From Flabesymbios commensalis (Eukaryota; Annelida; Polychaeta; Terebellida; Flabelligeridae), in contig OZ024908.1 in assembly GCA_964017125.1 (NCBI GenBank), positions 60,285,521 to 60,349,520 of the forward strand: DNA of 64,000 bases, read 5' to 3'. Below the pieces are notes generated by a model. It had not been told where the DNA came from. It searched no databases and saw only the letters and a list, made by a program, of their open reading frames with translations. A program made the position numbers and the translations under genes. Positions 12,051-25,279 of the stretch are shown here, piece after piece; position 1 is the first letter of the stretch; every line of letters starts with the position of its first letter.

Positions 12051-15000
12051 TGTTTTTGTTGGGTTTGAAATTTGTTTGTAAGACATACTGATATTTAGTC
12101 ATAGCAGAACAAGGGTTAAATTTATTTCTGCGGATCTTTTGCTGAGTATGTAGGCTTAGTTCATGACATGATGTACTATTAATGCCAGTTTTTTTATATT
12201 GTGTCAAATATGTATATCTTGTCATGTCAGAAAGTCATGCTAAGAGAAATACATGCATGACAAATGACAACATCACTGACTGATTTAGAAATAGTCCACA
12301 TATTTATCATGAATAAAACAAAAATGACATTGATGTGAATACTTGTATTCAGTTATGATAAATCAGTCATTTCAGGCATGTATGAACTTTTGAGAATGTT
12401 ATTCATAAAATATTAATTATGCATTAAGACGAAATGCAAATAGCTACACAAAAAGCATTCAATTTTAATCAATATACTAGTCTAGTACATTTCTTCGAGT
12501 ATAATAGCCTTTACAAATGAGTTATAATTCATCTGGTGTAGTGTATTTATTAATGTAGAATGTTTTGATTGCACTCTGTACATGTTGTAGGCCTACTTAT
12601 AGTATCATTATATATAAGAATTCAAGTTTTTTGTGCAGTTCAGTGTGTGTTTTGTATTCATTTAAAAATGGTCAATAATTGTGTATAGGGCCTACAATAC
12701 ATGCAATATCTTCAAACAAATGTAATAAAAAAATGAGAGGAAAATCAGAACCGAAAAATAGGGTAACAAATGTGTATGAAAACAAACGTTAAGAATTTAT
12801 CATGTTTATGGCAATGTAAATTAAGTCTGTGAAGTTAACTTCTCTCACATTTTAGAAATAATAGGCATATGCTTGATAAGTAGCAAGGGATATTACTGTC
12901 TATATATATTTTTTTTTAGCAATATATTGCAGCAATTTGTAAAATGTTGCTAACCAGATTTATTTTTCACAGAAAAAAAAAATTCTGGACAGATGAGGAA
13001 TTATTTCAAGATAGGCCTACTTGAAAAATGTGTAATATACAGTTTTTGTATTGATAATGAGCATGATGAGGGTAAAATAAAAGTTGAAACATTTTTTTTA
13101 TTCCTATTCAATCAATCTAATTTTAAAATACTGATAGCCAATAGCAAGGTTGACCTCCTAGTTAAAAAGCAGTTTATTTTTCCTAGCCTGTTGGAGTCAC
13201 ATCCACACCTAAAGTGTAACTCAAGAGGAATTGTTTGTAATTTTTTTGCGGGGGCAAACAAATTTTGGAAAATTTATATTTAATAACCACCCACAACAGA
13301 TGTCGATTTTTTTCGCCCGATCCAGGTGGGATATATTCTTTTTTTGCCAAATGTTTTTAATACCCCCCTATATTAATAAATGGAATATTTTTGATTTATC
13401 AATTAAACAAATAGGCCTAAATAGTCCCTTACATTGGCCTCGAGCCACCTGCGCCCCCTCCTTTTTCAAATCCCGCATCTACCCAGACCATGTCTAAATC
13501 TGGTGTAGGCCTACATGTAGCCTAATGACAGTATTGTAAGCCTATAGGCCTACATGTACTTGTAGACTATTGTTCCGGGTAGGCCTAAACGTTTACTTTA
13601 ACTAAGGCTGCTGTATGACTAGATCTATAGGCTATATAGCCTATAGGCCTAGCCTAACATTACACCAGGGTCTATAGCTAGATGGGGGTCCAAATAGGGT
13701 CTATAGCCTAGTGTTAGGCCCTAGGCCTACATCAAAACGGGATCATGGCATGTTTGGCCTCTCGGCTAACCCTTCCATCATGACTGTCTAAAGCATGAGA
13801 GTCTAGTTCAGCACCACCCCGCACACTGTCACTTCTTCACTTGAAGTTGTAATCAAACAGCATTTTGTAGGACCTAACTCGAGTAACTGCCGGGCCCACC
13901 AGTACCAGTGCAGCGGCGGCACGTTCATTGACAATGATTGTGTCAATGTGTGCTTCACATGTGAGGCTGTGTGAGCAGTGGTGGTGACTGGTATGTAGCC
14001 TATACACATGATACATGTGACTGGTGTGAGGGTTTGCCGGCCGCTGAAGATGAACATGAGATACCGGTAGGCCTATTAATATCACAGTGCAGTCAGTGTA
14101 GTATGACACGCTCGAATTAAATCTGCGTAAGACAACTTCAAGCCATCTAAATTCCATTAAAATGGTTTTAAAGTGATATAAACAGCTGTAAGATCATGAC
14201 CGGATATTTATTGAACCTAGTGTAATACCACCTCTCGAATATCTTGGTTCTTTTTTTTGCCGCTAACCGGCGGTCGCACCGAACGGCATGAGGGCACGCC
14301 TTAAATTCTAGACTACATGAAAATTCAATCAGTTAATTGATTTTTTTCTGGCCAAAAAAAGGAACCAACAACGAAAAGGTGTAATTTAGAGAGAGCTATT
14401 CAACCTCTCTGTGGGTGTCACATTAAATCCTTTAAAATTCACTGATTTAAATAGATATTGTTGACACAAAATACGTAGAACAATTAGCTGATGTTGGTCT
14501 TACGTGAACAACTGGCAGAATGACTCAAGGCCAATTTTAAATCGTTTACAGCAACAATTAAAACCAGTTAAAATGCAGGATAAATGTTGTAATTCCGCGC
14601 CAAATTTTTACCCCCCGCGAAGCCTCTAAATTAATACAAAACAAAGCGACCTTTTCGCTAAAATAATCACGGCCTGCGGACTGACTGTTGTGGAGCTTTA
14701 AGTTCATTCAGTCCGTAAAAATGACTCGAGCTGGTTCCTATGCATTGTTGTGGTACAGCTCCCGAAAGAATATACGTTCATTGTGTATGTTCATAGTGGA
14801 GACACAGCATTAATATTAACAAATATGTGTACTGGGTAGGCCTAGCTAAGATTTCAGTCCTTGCCAGTACAGTCACGCTGGGGCTAGGGTAGGCCTACCC
14901 ATTTTACAAATCACCCGGCCCTCTACATGCTATCGCAGCAGACCCGGCCACCCTGCTCATCACAGAAAAGTGTGAAAACCGACACTGTGGAGGCTTTTGA

Positions 15001-15136
15001 CGAGTAAATAAAGTGTTGTATGACACGGACAAAATAATGTAACGAAGGCTACTACCAGAAATACATAAGAGAGTATGTCTGGTACTACGTATGCACTGCA
15101 TTCCTACACGACATCAATCTGCCGCAATTACGCTAC
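12051..15136. other. Noncoding stretch, nothing certain
   Basis: AT-rich to mixed composition. AGGCCT words cluster between 13380 and 13740. Open frames at 12993-13497 and 13803-14157 resemble no family known to me. No RNA gene was identified. Confidence 0.45.
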
Positions 15137-15386
15137 TTAACCCTTTAAGCCCTCACGATGCATTAAAGCATCATTTTACATACCAGAAAACAGACTTGAT
15201 TTTCCTACAACTAGGGGTTTCAGAAAAATTTTTCCATGAAACTGTTTTACCAATACATGGCAATTTTCGTCATTTTTCACCCACATCAAATCATCTTCAT
15301 TCACTACAAGTCGAGAATTGCGGCAGCAATTCTCGACTTGTAGTGGATGAAGATGACAATGATAAATTCAGGCTTGAAAGGGTTAA
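15137..15386 (+). mobile_element. Family F MITE, full length
   Basis: The element begins TTAACCCTTTAAGCCCTCAC and ends GCTTGAAAGGGTTAA, with TTAA at both ends and an inverted CCCTTT/AAAGGG terminus. The right half holds a strong stem, CTACAAGTCGAGAATTGC...GCAATTCTCGACTTGTAG, near 15303-15342. Other copies lie at 52170-52418 (inverted) and, as a half copy, at 2621-2807. It has no coding capacity. Confidence 0.85.
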
Positions 15387-15877
15387 AGGGGGTCAAAACT
15401 GCCACCGTTTTTTTCACTTTGTCTGTTAACTAATCTACGTATGCGTGTAGTCGAGGATCGCGATTGGCTATTAAAACTGGGCCATTTGCAATATTTTGGT
15501 CTGAATGCTTGCGATGTAATCAGGATTTAATCTGAGTATGCTTTGATTCATACCGGTATGGTTTATCACCATATATGCCTATTATTGTAAAACAATGTAA
15601 TATAGACTGCAATATATAGTTTCTGCAACGTGTCGTCAGCATACATCTGATACAGTCACAGACCAGAATGATGTTGAGCTGAGTCAGTTGTATGTATTCT
15701 GAATAAAAGTGGGCCCAGCACATAGCCTTGATGAACATCCCACGTGAACGGTTGATTTTGACAAGCTGATAAAGACCTGTCAGCTAGGGTCTACGGACCT
15801 ATTATCGACATACCATCAATGACAAACCACTAAATTCATCTTCTGAGCTGGATTTCGTGATCGATCGTGTTGAAATG

Positions 15878-16042
15878 AAATGAATCGGGCTTTAGGCCAC
15901 CTTTGTGCACATATAGGCTAAACTGGGCCAGGAGAACCTCCTGAGGATGGTGAGATGATTGAGTTGACACTGTCCTCCAGACACAGGATTCGAAATTCGA
16001 GCCCTGGCGGTCTGAGGCCGAGCACGCTACCTCTCGGTCCGA
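15878..16042 (-). mobile_element. SINE copy, 3' half
   Basis: This is the reverse complement of the 3' half of the dimeric SINE. It includes GGGCTTTAGGCCACCTTTGTG, the conserved CCTCAGGAGGTTCTCCTGG core and the second tRNA-like unit with CGAATTTCGAATCC. The 5' monomer is absent. Confidence 0.8.
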
Positions 16043-16399
16043 TCGTGTTGAAGGCCAATGAAAAATCTGAAAGTGAAATAACAGCTAGTACAGCACGGTC
16101 TTGCAGTTATAAATGTCGTTGTTGATGTGGACAGATTGTTTCGGTGAAATCATCTGATTTGTAGACAATAGACAATAGACAATAATTTATTCATAGTATC
16201 AGTTATTTAACAGATATGTACAAATGAAGCCAGGTGGGCTTAATGACAATATTGTACAGTGTTATTATATACATGCATTGATAGATTTTTGAACAATACT
16301 GATATATATACATAAGTTTTTCAATTCTAGTATGTTCTGACTATTCATTAATTTATCAAATGTAAAAGCTGATGACCGAATCGTTTGATGTCTTTTAAT

Positions 16400-16862
16400 T
16401 AGCTGGTTCCTTGAAGTTTTAAAATTAGAACAATTCATAATAAAATGAAACTCGTCTCCCAGTTCATTTTCACACCAGTTACACTTTCTTTGCTCTCTCG
16501 GTATACCCGAGACATCCTATTTCAACTGGAAGGTTGTGGTTTCTGCAACGGAATCTTGCAAGTAATCGTCTGTTATTGTAGGTTAATGTTGTCAAATAGT
16601 GTTTCATTTTAAAGTTTGATTTAAACATTTTATAGTTCAAGCATTTGCTACTTTGATTGATTTCTGCTGCCCATTTTTGTCTAAACTGGTCGAATAATCT
16701 TTGCTTAATTTGTTGTTTAAAACATTCCATACTACAAGGGATGACTTGACGTCCCCAAATACCAGGAAAACCACAATCTTCCAGAATCGTTTTAACACAA
16801 TTGAGCCAAGGCGATTTATACACATTTTCTTCGTTCAATTTATATAACAATTTGTACATCAA
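16400..16862 (-). pseudogene. LINE A C-terminal region with CCHC-type zinc knuckle
   Basis: An open piece of 127 residues (16862-16479) includes GFPGIWGRQ, MKHYLTTLTYNNRRLLARFRC and GYTERAKK. In a neighbouring frame the minus strand then reads CNWCENELGDEFHFIMNC, a C-x2-C-x9-H-x4-C knuckle typical of the C-terminus of many LINE ORF2 proteins. The knuckle probably helps bind RNA or DNA. The frame change between the two parts is one of this copy's lesions. Confidence 0.75.
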
Positions 16863-17380
16863 GTTTGAAATTTTAGGTTTCTTGGCAAATGTTGGCCCAG
16901 AACATAATCATTCTTGTTGGGGCGGATATAATTAATGGGTATTACCTAGCTCACCGTTTACCATATTTGAACATGTTGTCCTGTTTACTAATAAAATATA
17001 TTTACAAAATCTTAAAAATGGAGTTTGTCAAGAATTTATGTTCCTTCATGGGCCCAGATTTCACTGCCATACAAAAGGATGGTTTTTTACAAGTGTGTCG
17101 AATAGGTGAGTCATAATATCAACTGGTAATTGTAATTGTCTGCCTCTGTGAGAAGTGCAAACATAGCTCTGGTACCTTTGTCATACAAGAGGTTTTTGGC
17201 TGTAGTAAATTTACCGTTGAAATTGCAAATAAGGCCCAAATATTTATATTGGTCAGTTACTTCTAATTGTGTTTCTCCAAATTGAAATTTGGGGATATTT
17301 CGTGTTTTTCCTCTTGAGAAAAATAGTTATCTTGGTTTACGCTACGTTGATGTTTAGCTTCCAAAGATCACAATAGTTTT

Positions 17381-18695
17381 TCAGAGAGTAATTGATTTCT
17401 GTAGATCTTCTGCTGATTCAGCAACTAGCACAGTGTCATCAGCGTAAAGTAGTACATAGAGTTTAAGGTATTTCAACAAAGGTTCATCTAGTCTGTCCTT
17501 GGTCATTTTATTCACAACAGCCAACCCTTTGTGTGCATTTTGCGAAAAAAGTTGTAGGTCACTAAGGTATATAGAAAACAATAAGGGAGACAAGTTTTCG
17601 CCTTGTCTTACCCCAACAAGGCAAGGGAATGTATCAGAGATCTGACCATCGTTGGAAACACATGATTTTGCTGCTTTATACATATTATGGACTAAATTGA
17701 AAAAAATTCCCAATATATTAGATTCGAGCAGCTTATGCCACAACTTAGTGTGAGATATACTGTCAAAGGCTTTGCTGTAATCGACAAAGCAGCAGAATAG
17801 TTTTTTACGTTTATGGTTATATAAGTCAATTAATGTCTTAATAGCAAACATGTGGTCAGTCGTTGAAAAACCAGCTCTAAATCCTGCTTGCTCGGGCCCG
17901 ATAATATTGTTATTATCAACAAATAGTGTCAGTCTGTAATTGATAAGATTAGAAAAACGTTTAGCAAGGCAATTTAATAAAGTTATTCCGCGGTAATTGC
18001 TGGGGTCTGTATCGTCACCTGAGGCTTTATATATCGGTTTAATCACTCCAATGCTCCACTATTCTGGTACTACCCCTGATGCTAATAATTTATTAGATTA
18101 AAGAGTTTAGTTAACAGGGCAGTGGTTTGTCTTGGTGATTTTTTTTTAGAAATTCATTTAAAATCTGGTCAGTTCCGGGACTTTTGCTATTTTTTAAATT
18201 CGCTATGAACTTAGTTACTTCTTCTATAGTGAAAGGGTCATTAATAGAGGCTCTGAGTCGTTAAGGTCAGGAATCGGCACGTTTTGGGTGTCATTACTGT
18301 AATTTAAGTTTTGAATGTGTTCTTTAAATACCTCAAGGGGAACTTTAGCAATCGTTTTTGCGGAATTTTTACTATTAATAATATGCCAGTAGTCACGCGG
18401 ATTTTCGGATTTTAAATTTCGTATTTTATGTATAACTTGCTGTTTATATTTTCTGACTGCTTTGTTGATTTCTTTTTTTGTAGTCTTCGCCCGTTTGTCG
18501 TAATTGTTGCAAGTTATTGTTGTCTCTTAATCGTCTGTATTTGTTTTTGTGACTTACGAAAATGTTACGTTTGTTTTCCCAATCCTGGTTGTACCAGGCT
18601 TTGTGGGGTTCATGACGCACACGAGGTCTACTGCACCCAGAGGGTGTGTGGTCAGCTCTAACCATACCTAGGCTACGTGCCGCATCATTGAACAT
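17381..18695 (-). pseudogene. LINE A reverse transcriptase domain
   Basis: The best open piece (18046-17381, 221 residues) holds consecutive RT motifs: DPSNYRGITLLN (residues 14-25), EQAGFRAGFSTTDH (52-65), the first catalytic aspartate in FVDYSKAFDSI (87-97), GVRQGENLSPLLF (145-157) and the YADDT active-site loop (201-205). An upstream piece at 18695-18444 (KNKYRRLRDNN) corresponds to the basic linker before RT, and 18936-18685 continues that linker. Frames change between pieces and downstream of 17381, so the copy cannot make a full polymerase. The two YADD aspartates themselves are kept. Confidence 0.88.
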
Positions 18696-18932
18696 AATTA
18701 TTATTAATATCGCTAACGACCTTGTTTACTTCTGTTTGCCCTGGTGAGGTGTCACTACTCAGTCTGTCCAGCTCACGCATTATGCCACTTACGCCACCTT
18801 CGATTAAAATTTGCTCATATTGGTTGCCTAATTCACGTTTCCATTTTGGTTTCAGCGGTAGGGAATTATGTTGATTTACATTAGGCGGTGGAGTGGCATG
18901 ATGCGTGTCCGGACCACAGTGTACTTCCCGTC

Positions 18933-19786
18933 TCAACGTGAGGCACTGTGTACATCAGAAAGCATATGATTAAAATCGTCCACTTCAAAATTAACAATTG
19001 TTGAGAACATATAAGTTGTGCAGATAACATAGTCTACTACACTAACATTTTTACATGCTGGTCTACCGACCTGTGCATCCTTACCTATACGACCATTTAC
19101 AATAAACATATACAGTGATTTACATAACGTTAATAATCTGGTGCCATAATTATTTACAGTGTTGTCAAAACTAACTCGGTTTTCTAGTATATTTATATTC
19201 TCAAGTGGTACATATCCATCAATTAATTCTATTTCATCTTGGCCCATTTCTAAAACATCACTTGCATTACCTGTCCTAGCGTTTAGGTCACCCATAATGC
19301 AAACGTCAATATTATTGTATTTGATACGTAAATCCGTTATTATCTCGTCCATATTGTCAAACATGGATATTTTGGAATAGGCCGAATTTTCTGGGGGAAT
19401 ATATATCACACATAGAATTAAATTATTTTGAGGATCACTTTTAAATTTTAGCCATATTGAATCCTGTTGTTCGACATTTAGAACAGAGATAATAGATTCT
19501 AGTTCTTCTCTGATGAGGATTGCTACCCCACCAGAAGCCTTTTCTTAAATTTTCTATTTTTCGTTATCAATTTAAAGCCAGGAAATGTAAGATCATCAAT
19601 TTCGTCTAATTTAGTTTCAGTCATCATTATTATATCGTGTTTATTTAAAAAATCGTAGAAGTCCACACATTTCATTCTCGATTTTAGATCACACACATTA
19701 ATATGTAGGCTACAACTGATAGCTCGCGACGCTTCGCATCTGTTTCTGCTGTTTTGGGGTGCCTGGTCAATTTGGTGGGTTGCCAT
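18933..19786 (-). pseudogene. LINE A endonuclease domain
   Basis: The encoded fragments show the APE endonuclease signature order: an N-terminal strand ending INVCDLKSR, the TETKLDE metal-binding glutamate motif, VIYIPPENS, the GDLNARTGN motif, NGRIGKDAQVGRPAC and VVDYVICT, then SDVH in place of the usual SDH catalytic pair. The domain nicks target DNA to prime reverse transcription. It sits in two open pieces, 19786-19523 and 19409-18933, with a frame change between them around 19540-19410, where the GG(V)A segment should be. It is therefore not translatable as one protein. It lies directly upstream of the reverse transcriptase on the same strand, as in other APE LINEs. Confidence 0.85.
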
Positions 19787-19965
19787 TGGTAACCCGCCTG
19801 GCTATTGCCTACTGGTATAGATAAATAATTAATACATATGAATTTTGCAGGGAGATTTTATTTGGTTGACAATTCTCACCACCAATTTGGACATAATTAA
19901 ACATGCTTAAGCCAGAAATATGTCTAAAATTATCGAATGCAGTGCGATCTAGTGCAGACGTATTT

Positions 19966-20196
19966 TTAACCCTTTGACTTCCAGGCCGGAGTGCATGCCA
20001 GGATCCAGATATACTGGTGTAGGAGTTCTATTTTTCGTCATTTAAAGCTGGAATTGCTAACGCAATTTCCAGCTTCAAATGACGAAAAATACATAATTGT
20101 AGTATATATTTGACGAAAATTTGTGGCATTTTATGGTTACGTTCATTGACGAATGACGACGGAAATTTCCGTCATGTATGGTAGTGAAAAGGTTAA
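19966..20196. mobile_element. Family C MITE, copy 1
   Basis: This 231-bp element begins TTAACCCTTTGACTTCCAGG and ends TAGTGAAAAGGTTAA, with TTAA at both ends. It contains a stem, TTCGTCATTTAAAGCTGGAAATTG-like, folding around 20055, and a second CGGAAATTTCCG palindrome. A second copy of the same 231-bp length at 59376-59606 differs at only a handful of positions, so both insertions look fairly recent. Non-coding. Confidence 0.88.
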
Positions 20197-22170
20197 CAAG
20201 TCGGAATTCGTTTTGAATTTATCAACGTTAAAGTTTTTAACTTAATTTGCAACATGCATTGTTTATCTGGCTGGCATAAATTACCAGCCACATCCAGGTG
20301 GGCCACTCACCTGATCTGTTGATCTTATTTATTAATTAAAAAACATTAATTGCTGATAATGAGCCAAAATCAGAAAAACATGTTCTTTAAGATGGAACAT
20401 ATTCAGAATATTATTTATCACAACGGCATCAGAAGAGCCATTTCAAAACGAAATTATGGAATCTAATAGCTGCGGTATAAGAAAAGCCAACAAGTCTTGA
20501 AACTCTTCGAAGAAAACGTTGCATGAACCAAGTATTCGGAAAATTATGACCAGAATAAGAAATTTAGTAAATACCTTTTTTAGAGCATACTTTAGACACA
20601 ACGACTCACATCTGCCGCGAGAATATACCCAGTGGTGTGTAGTATTCTGTATTAGAAGCCCATGTAAATCACGGTGACTTGGTACCCATACCATGAGACC
20701 TAAACGTTTCGTGTCGGCTAATTTTGAAAAAACTATTAAATCACTTGGGCTATCTGCTGGAAATGTCCAGGTATCACATCACACGTTTAATAGCTCTCTC
20801 ACAGGGAAGCATGCTGTAGACACCTTTTTTACACATAAAACTGTATAGGATGATACCTCGGAAAATTTCTCTCAGTACGTACTGGACTTCGTCTGCATGA
20901 TAAGATGGCCACAGTGACAAACGAGTGGGTCCGAAAAAATTATTAAAAATTGCTTTTTAAAAGGATAAGTATAGTATTACATCGTCATTTATCCGCTAAG
21001 AGTTTACAAATACTGTGATTTGAATAACGCTGATCATAATGGCATATGTTATATAAGTGTGTGTTTGGGAGGCCGGTTAGTGTCCACACCGGCATTGTAC
21101 CAAGTCACCGTGATGTGAATGAGTTATGTGTCTATATGGTCTCACCACCCCAAATGCCAGTCCCATTGAAACACATGTATAATGCCAACATTCCAAGGGC
21201 CGAAATCACCACTTTCGTCCCTAGCTGCCCCCCTATGTGACACACCATAATAAAGCCTAAGCTGTCCTTTTTCAAAAACTGTTTCGAAAATAGTATGCTA
21301 ACTTCCTGCGTTTTGAGCTACGCTCCAATGTTGAAAAAATGGTTCGTTTTGCCCAGATCTCCCGAAATATTCTTGCGCCCATTCTCAGAAAAGACACAAA
21401 TCCTTCTCACCCCATGTGTCCATCCGAAAATCTCACATAACAGTTATACCTCATATCACAGATAGCGAAAACAGTGTGTGCTTACAATTTATCCACATAA
21501 TTACAACATTCCTGTATTTTTCTTAATTCACCAGAAGCGGAAACAACCATTTAAAGCAGTAATTTGGGTAGGGATTCTCTAGTCAGTAACCACCCCCCTT
21601 GGATTTTGGCTCATTTAGGGTGGTGAGACCATATAACAGCAGCTGCTGCTCTCAGCAGAAGAAAAGTTGGGGAATAACAGTATACTAAGCCATGATGGCC
21701 ACTTTCAGTGATCCCGCAACACTTAATGCAAAAGTCAATTAATTGAGGTCTCAGAGACTAATCTTCAATCTAGGCCTACTGTCTACTGTTTTGTATTAAA
21801 CAGTCATAAAACAGTAATAAAACCCGAGCTGAAATAAATGAAATCCACTGACCATGCAATGCTCACCAAAAATAAACAAAAATAGTAATTATATCGGAAA
21901 TATCCGGGTTCGATTTAAGAAAAAAAATAACATACGTGGGAAAAGGGAACCATTTACTAATAAATCGCCATGTGTTACCACGTGAAATGTAGAATGAGAT
22001 GGTCAGCAACGCAGTGATTTGGTTGATTGGTGTCCAGCCATACTAAGAACTCGTGTCGAGCAATCAGGGGTAGATTTATTCGTTGATGAAGAGTTGACGT
22101 GCTCCCGCGGGAGCTTTACTGCCATTTCATTGGCAGTGAGATTCACCGGAGTTTGACCTATGGAGGGCTG
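20197..22170. other. Noncoding stretch with two 18-bp inverted repeat pairs
   Basis: No gene was recognised. One perfect 18-bp inverted pair links 20668-20685 and 21097-21114. A second links 21133-21150 and 21618-21635. They may be ends of decayed elements. Open frames at 20443-20694 and 21046-21240 show no domain features. Confidence 0.45.
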
Positions 22171-22275
22171 GATTGGTTTAGAGGACGGTTACACTCGCGC
22201 GAGGATCAGAATCGCGAGAGCGATTCAGATTCTGAAGCGGGTGTAACCTTCCGGATTACCGTAATCTAAATCAGT
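22171..22275. repeat. Imperfect foldback
   Basis: GGTTACACTCGC near 22187 pairs imperfectly with GCGGGTGTAACC near 22237, and the pairing extends outward through GATTGGTTTAGA against TCTAAATC. The inner part has its own stem, ATCAGAATCGC/GCGATTCAGAT. It is probably a small foldback element with worn ends. Confidence 0.55.
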
Positions 22276-23480
22276 TCAATGCAGCACATTTTTCAAAATG
22301 GCAGACGCTTATTAAATCTTTTGGCACTTGTCGGATAGATTTTTAGCAGTGACATGACACTGCTGGCGTGGCAGGTCAAAGGTGACTTCCTTGTGGTGAT
22401 GTCCTGAGATGAGAACAGATTATGAAGTCTTATCGTTGAAGCCAGGATTGACATTGGAGGAAATGAGGCAGACGACCACCGCCTGCTTATAGAATGCTAG
22501 CAAACGCACACACCGTCTGAAGCTAAAAAACGTTACGTACTGTATAATGCATCAATAAGAACACAGGGTCTAATTGTAGATCATATCTGTAGTCAGGCCA
22601 ACAACCGCCTGGAAGGTTGTGTTTCTGGTCTTGTCGGTTGGTCTGTCTGTCCATCGGATTACTTAAAAAGAAGTGAGCGGATTTGCATGAAACATGATCC
22701 GGATTACGATCCAGATCACACGGATAAGTGGTAAAGTACACTTGATGTATGGAAGACTATTTTATGACGTCTTAGTATCACAATTTAATGTTGTGTACAG
22801 TAGGCTACTGTTACCACTCCTACCCACCGTTATGAATGTATGAAATAGGTTGAATCTATGACGTCATAATTGATCATCCCCAGTGAAGTTTTACTACCCA
22901 CTTATGAGTGAATGCAATACTACTATCATAGGTTTCAGGATCATTAAGATAATTAATTTCGTAGGAAGTTTGCATTCTCTAACTGACTGTCTAGTTAAAG
23001 TATAATTTAGGTTGAGCCTTGATTTAATTCATATTAGTTTTTAGTATGCTGTATATATGGTTTGACCCTGAAAAAAATGCCACAAAATGTTCAAAAGTTT
23101 ACCAAAATCTGACCATGCAAAAAGTATAATTTTCAAAATGGCGTCCAATAGTTAAAATTCCAATTATTTGCGCATTAATCATCTGAAAAGTTTTACTTTG
23201 ATGCATTGTCACTTGTTTTAGGTCTAATATGGTACATCGACTATTTCACACACACCACATTTAAAATATAAGTTTTTAAATCCAAGATGGCGGGCCAATA
23301 TGACCGCCAAACTGCAAATATTAAACGAAATAATAAAAAATCATTCCATACATCATTTCCTATCTACTATATTACTACAAGAGCTAGCTCAGGTTGAGCA
23401 GGACTGTGCGAAGTCCATTAGGCTTGACTTCGAAATTTGATTATATACTGCCTTGACATAATAAACGGCAGATTGACCTC
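22276..23480. other. Noncoding stretch, nothing recognised
   Basis: Mixed AT-rich sequence with a short minus-strand frame at 22523-22741 that resembles nothing known to me. AAAATGGCG-type words near 23137 and 23283 recall the repeats at 10.7 and 34 kb but are too few to define an element. Confidence 0.45.
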
Positions 23481-23921
<441 letters not shown>

Positions 23922-24725
23922 TGTTTATTGACGTACTCGAAGTACAAAAGGCATATCATAAATACAGAAATAACATATCACAAAGACAATGTGCAAATGT
24001 TTCAGATATGAAGTTATATGTAATAATTAGTGCATTAATGGCAACACAAAAAAATTAAAATAGTGCAAAGTGCATCATTAGACAAAAATGACGTATCGCT
24101 TCCTAATACGTCCCTGATGAACGAGGCTGTTTGTTTGTCCCTCTCGGAATCTTTACATTTTCTTGTAAGCATGGAACGAGCGTTATTTATGGGTTTATAT
24201 ACATTGTATTTGTAACTTTAAACAAAGCTTTTTACACATTTTTACGATAATCATTACCACTCATTGTAATAGATTTTAAAAACTTGACGGTGCGTATATG
24301 CAACTGCATATCAATTGGGAGCACCTGCGTTTCTAAATGTAACAGTTTACAGTGAGTCCGATATGGTATATTAAATATTTTTCTTATAGCTTTACGCCAA
24401 GATACATAAAAACGATCTATATATAAACTAGACAAGTCCCATAAGGGAGTTCCATATAATGACATGCTAATTGCTTTCAAAAATTTTTATTTTACTTTTT
24501 GAGTCTACATTTCTGAAAGTGGACAACAAAACATTCTGTTTACTACCAACCCTGTTACCTAAGTGCCTGCAATTAGTTTGGATTATTTTATTCATAAAGT
24601 ATATTTCCTCTTGATGAATTTCTTGGTTGTGGCTAAGAATGATAAACTCACTTTTATTTGCATTAAAATCAAACTGATATGACTTAAAAAATAGAGAACA
24701 CTGTTTCAACAACCTGCTCAATGCA
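23922..24725 (-). mobile_element. 5'-truncated LINE (LINE B), RT C-terminal part
   Basis: Minus-strand fragments read DFNANKSEFIILSHN and NCRHLGNRVGS (24721-24467), the thumb region after the polymerase site. They are followed by SLYGTPLWDLSSLYIDRFY, SWRKAIRKIFNIPYRTH and CKLLHLETQVLPIDMQLHI (24480-24232), a conserved LINE C-terminal stretch. The 3' end has the small hairpin word GTACTTCGAGTAC, then CAATAAACAT and the (ATT)n tail. The polymerase core and endonuclease are missing, so this is a dead 5'-truncated insertion with a frame change near 24475. Confidence 0.82.
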
Positions 24726-24810
24726 AAATGTGGTCAAAAGTCACAAAAATCAAGCAAAATTAAATCATTGTTATATGGTCATCTGTATACTCAAATTGTC
24801 GGAAATTTAG

Positions 24811-25000
24811 TACTGATTACTAATATATACATCATATTGCCAAAACCTGATATAAACAAAATATAACGCAAATATATGGGGTCAAAGGTTACAAAAAAAT
24901 AAAACTTCAATACTGACTACTGATATATACCCTATTTTGTCAAAAAATGATATAACAAAATATGACGCAAATATTTGGGGGCAAGGGTGAAAAAGGTACA
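24811..25000. repeat. Two-copy ~100-bp tandem repeat
   Basis: The block starting TACTGATTACTAATATATAC (about 24811) recurs at about 24912 as TACTGACTACTGATATATAC. Both continue through CTGATATAA/ATGATATAA and ACGCAAATAT-TGGGG. The unit is about 101 bp. It directly follows LINE B; no coding potential. Confidence 0.6.
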
Positions 25001-25279
25001 GGCTTATAGTCTGATGTCAATTATGTACATATGCCTACGAAACTCAAGAAAATAAAAAAAATCAGAAAACAGCTTGATTACAAGTGATATAATTAAATAA
25101 ATCAAATTTAAAAACACTCTGTATAGAGATTTGAAATTACTTTCTGCAAATGAGCCAATATATAATATTTTAAAACTAAATGTACGTGTATACAATTATA
25201 TTTATGAGAAATAACATCAGCCAAGCGGTTACATTAACATAAATGTTTTCAGAATTTTCAAACTTACATGAAACCACCC

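Larger units (their letters stand above)
16163..19800 (-). mobile_element. APE-type LINE, nearly full length, broken (LINE A)
   Basis: Reading the minus strand, an apurinic-type endonuclease (19786-18933) is followed by a linker, a reverse transcriptase (about 18696-17381), a C-terminal region with a zinc knuckle (16862 to about 16400) and a 3' end. The 3' end carries GAATAAATT and then three copies of the heptamer TATTGTC. These lie at 16163-16193 and form a microsatellite-type LINE tail. The coding frame is interrupted several times, so the copy is inactive. Clade placement (jockey/I-like against RTE-X or Nimb) is not secure from reading alone. Confidence 0.85.

Noticed and set aside
13803-14157. 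Minus-strand frames of 84 and 106 codons
   Set aside because: They overlap in different frames, have no domain features, and are rich in residues expected from chance CA-rich sequence.
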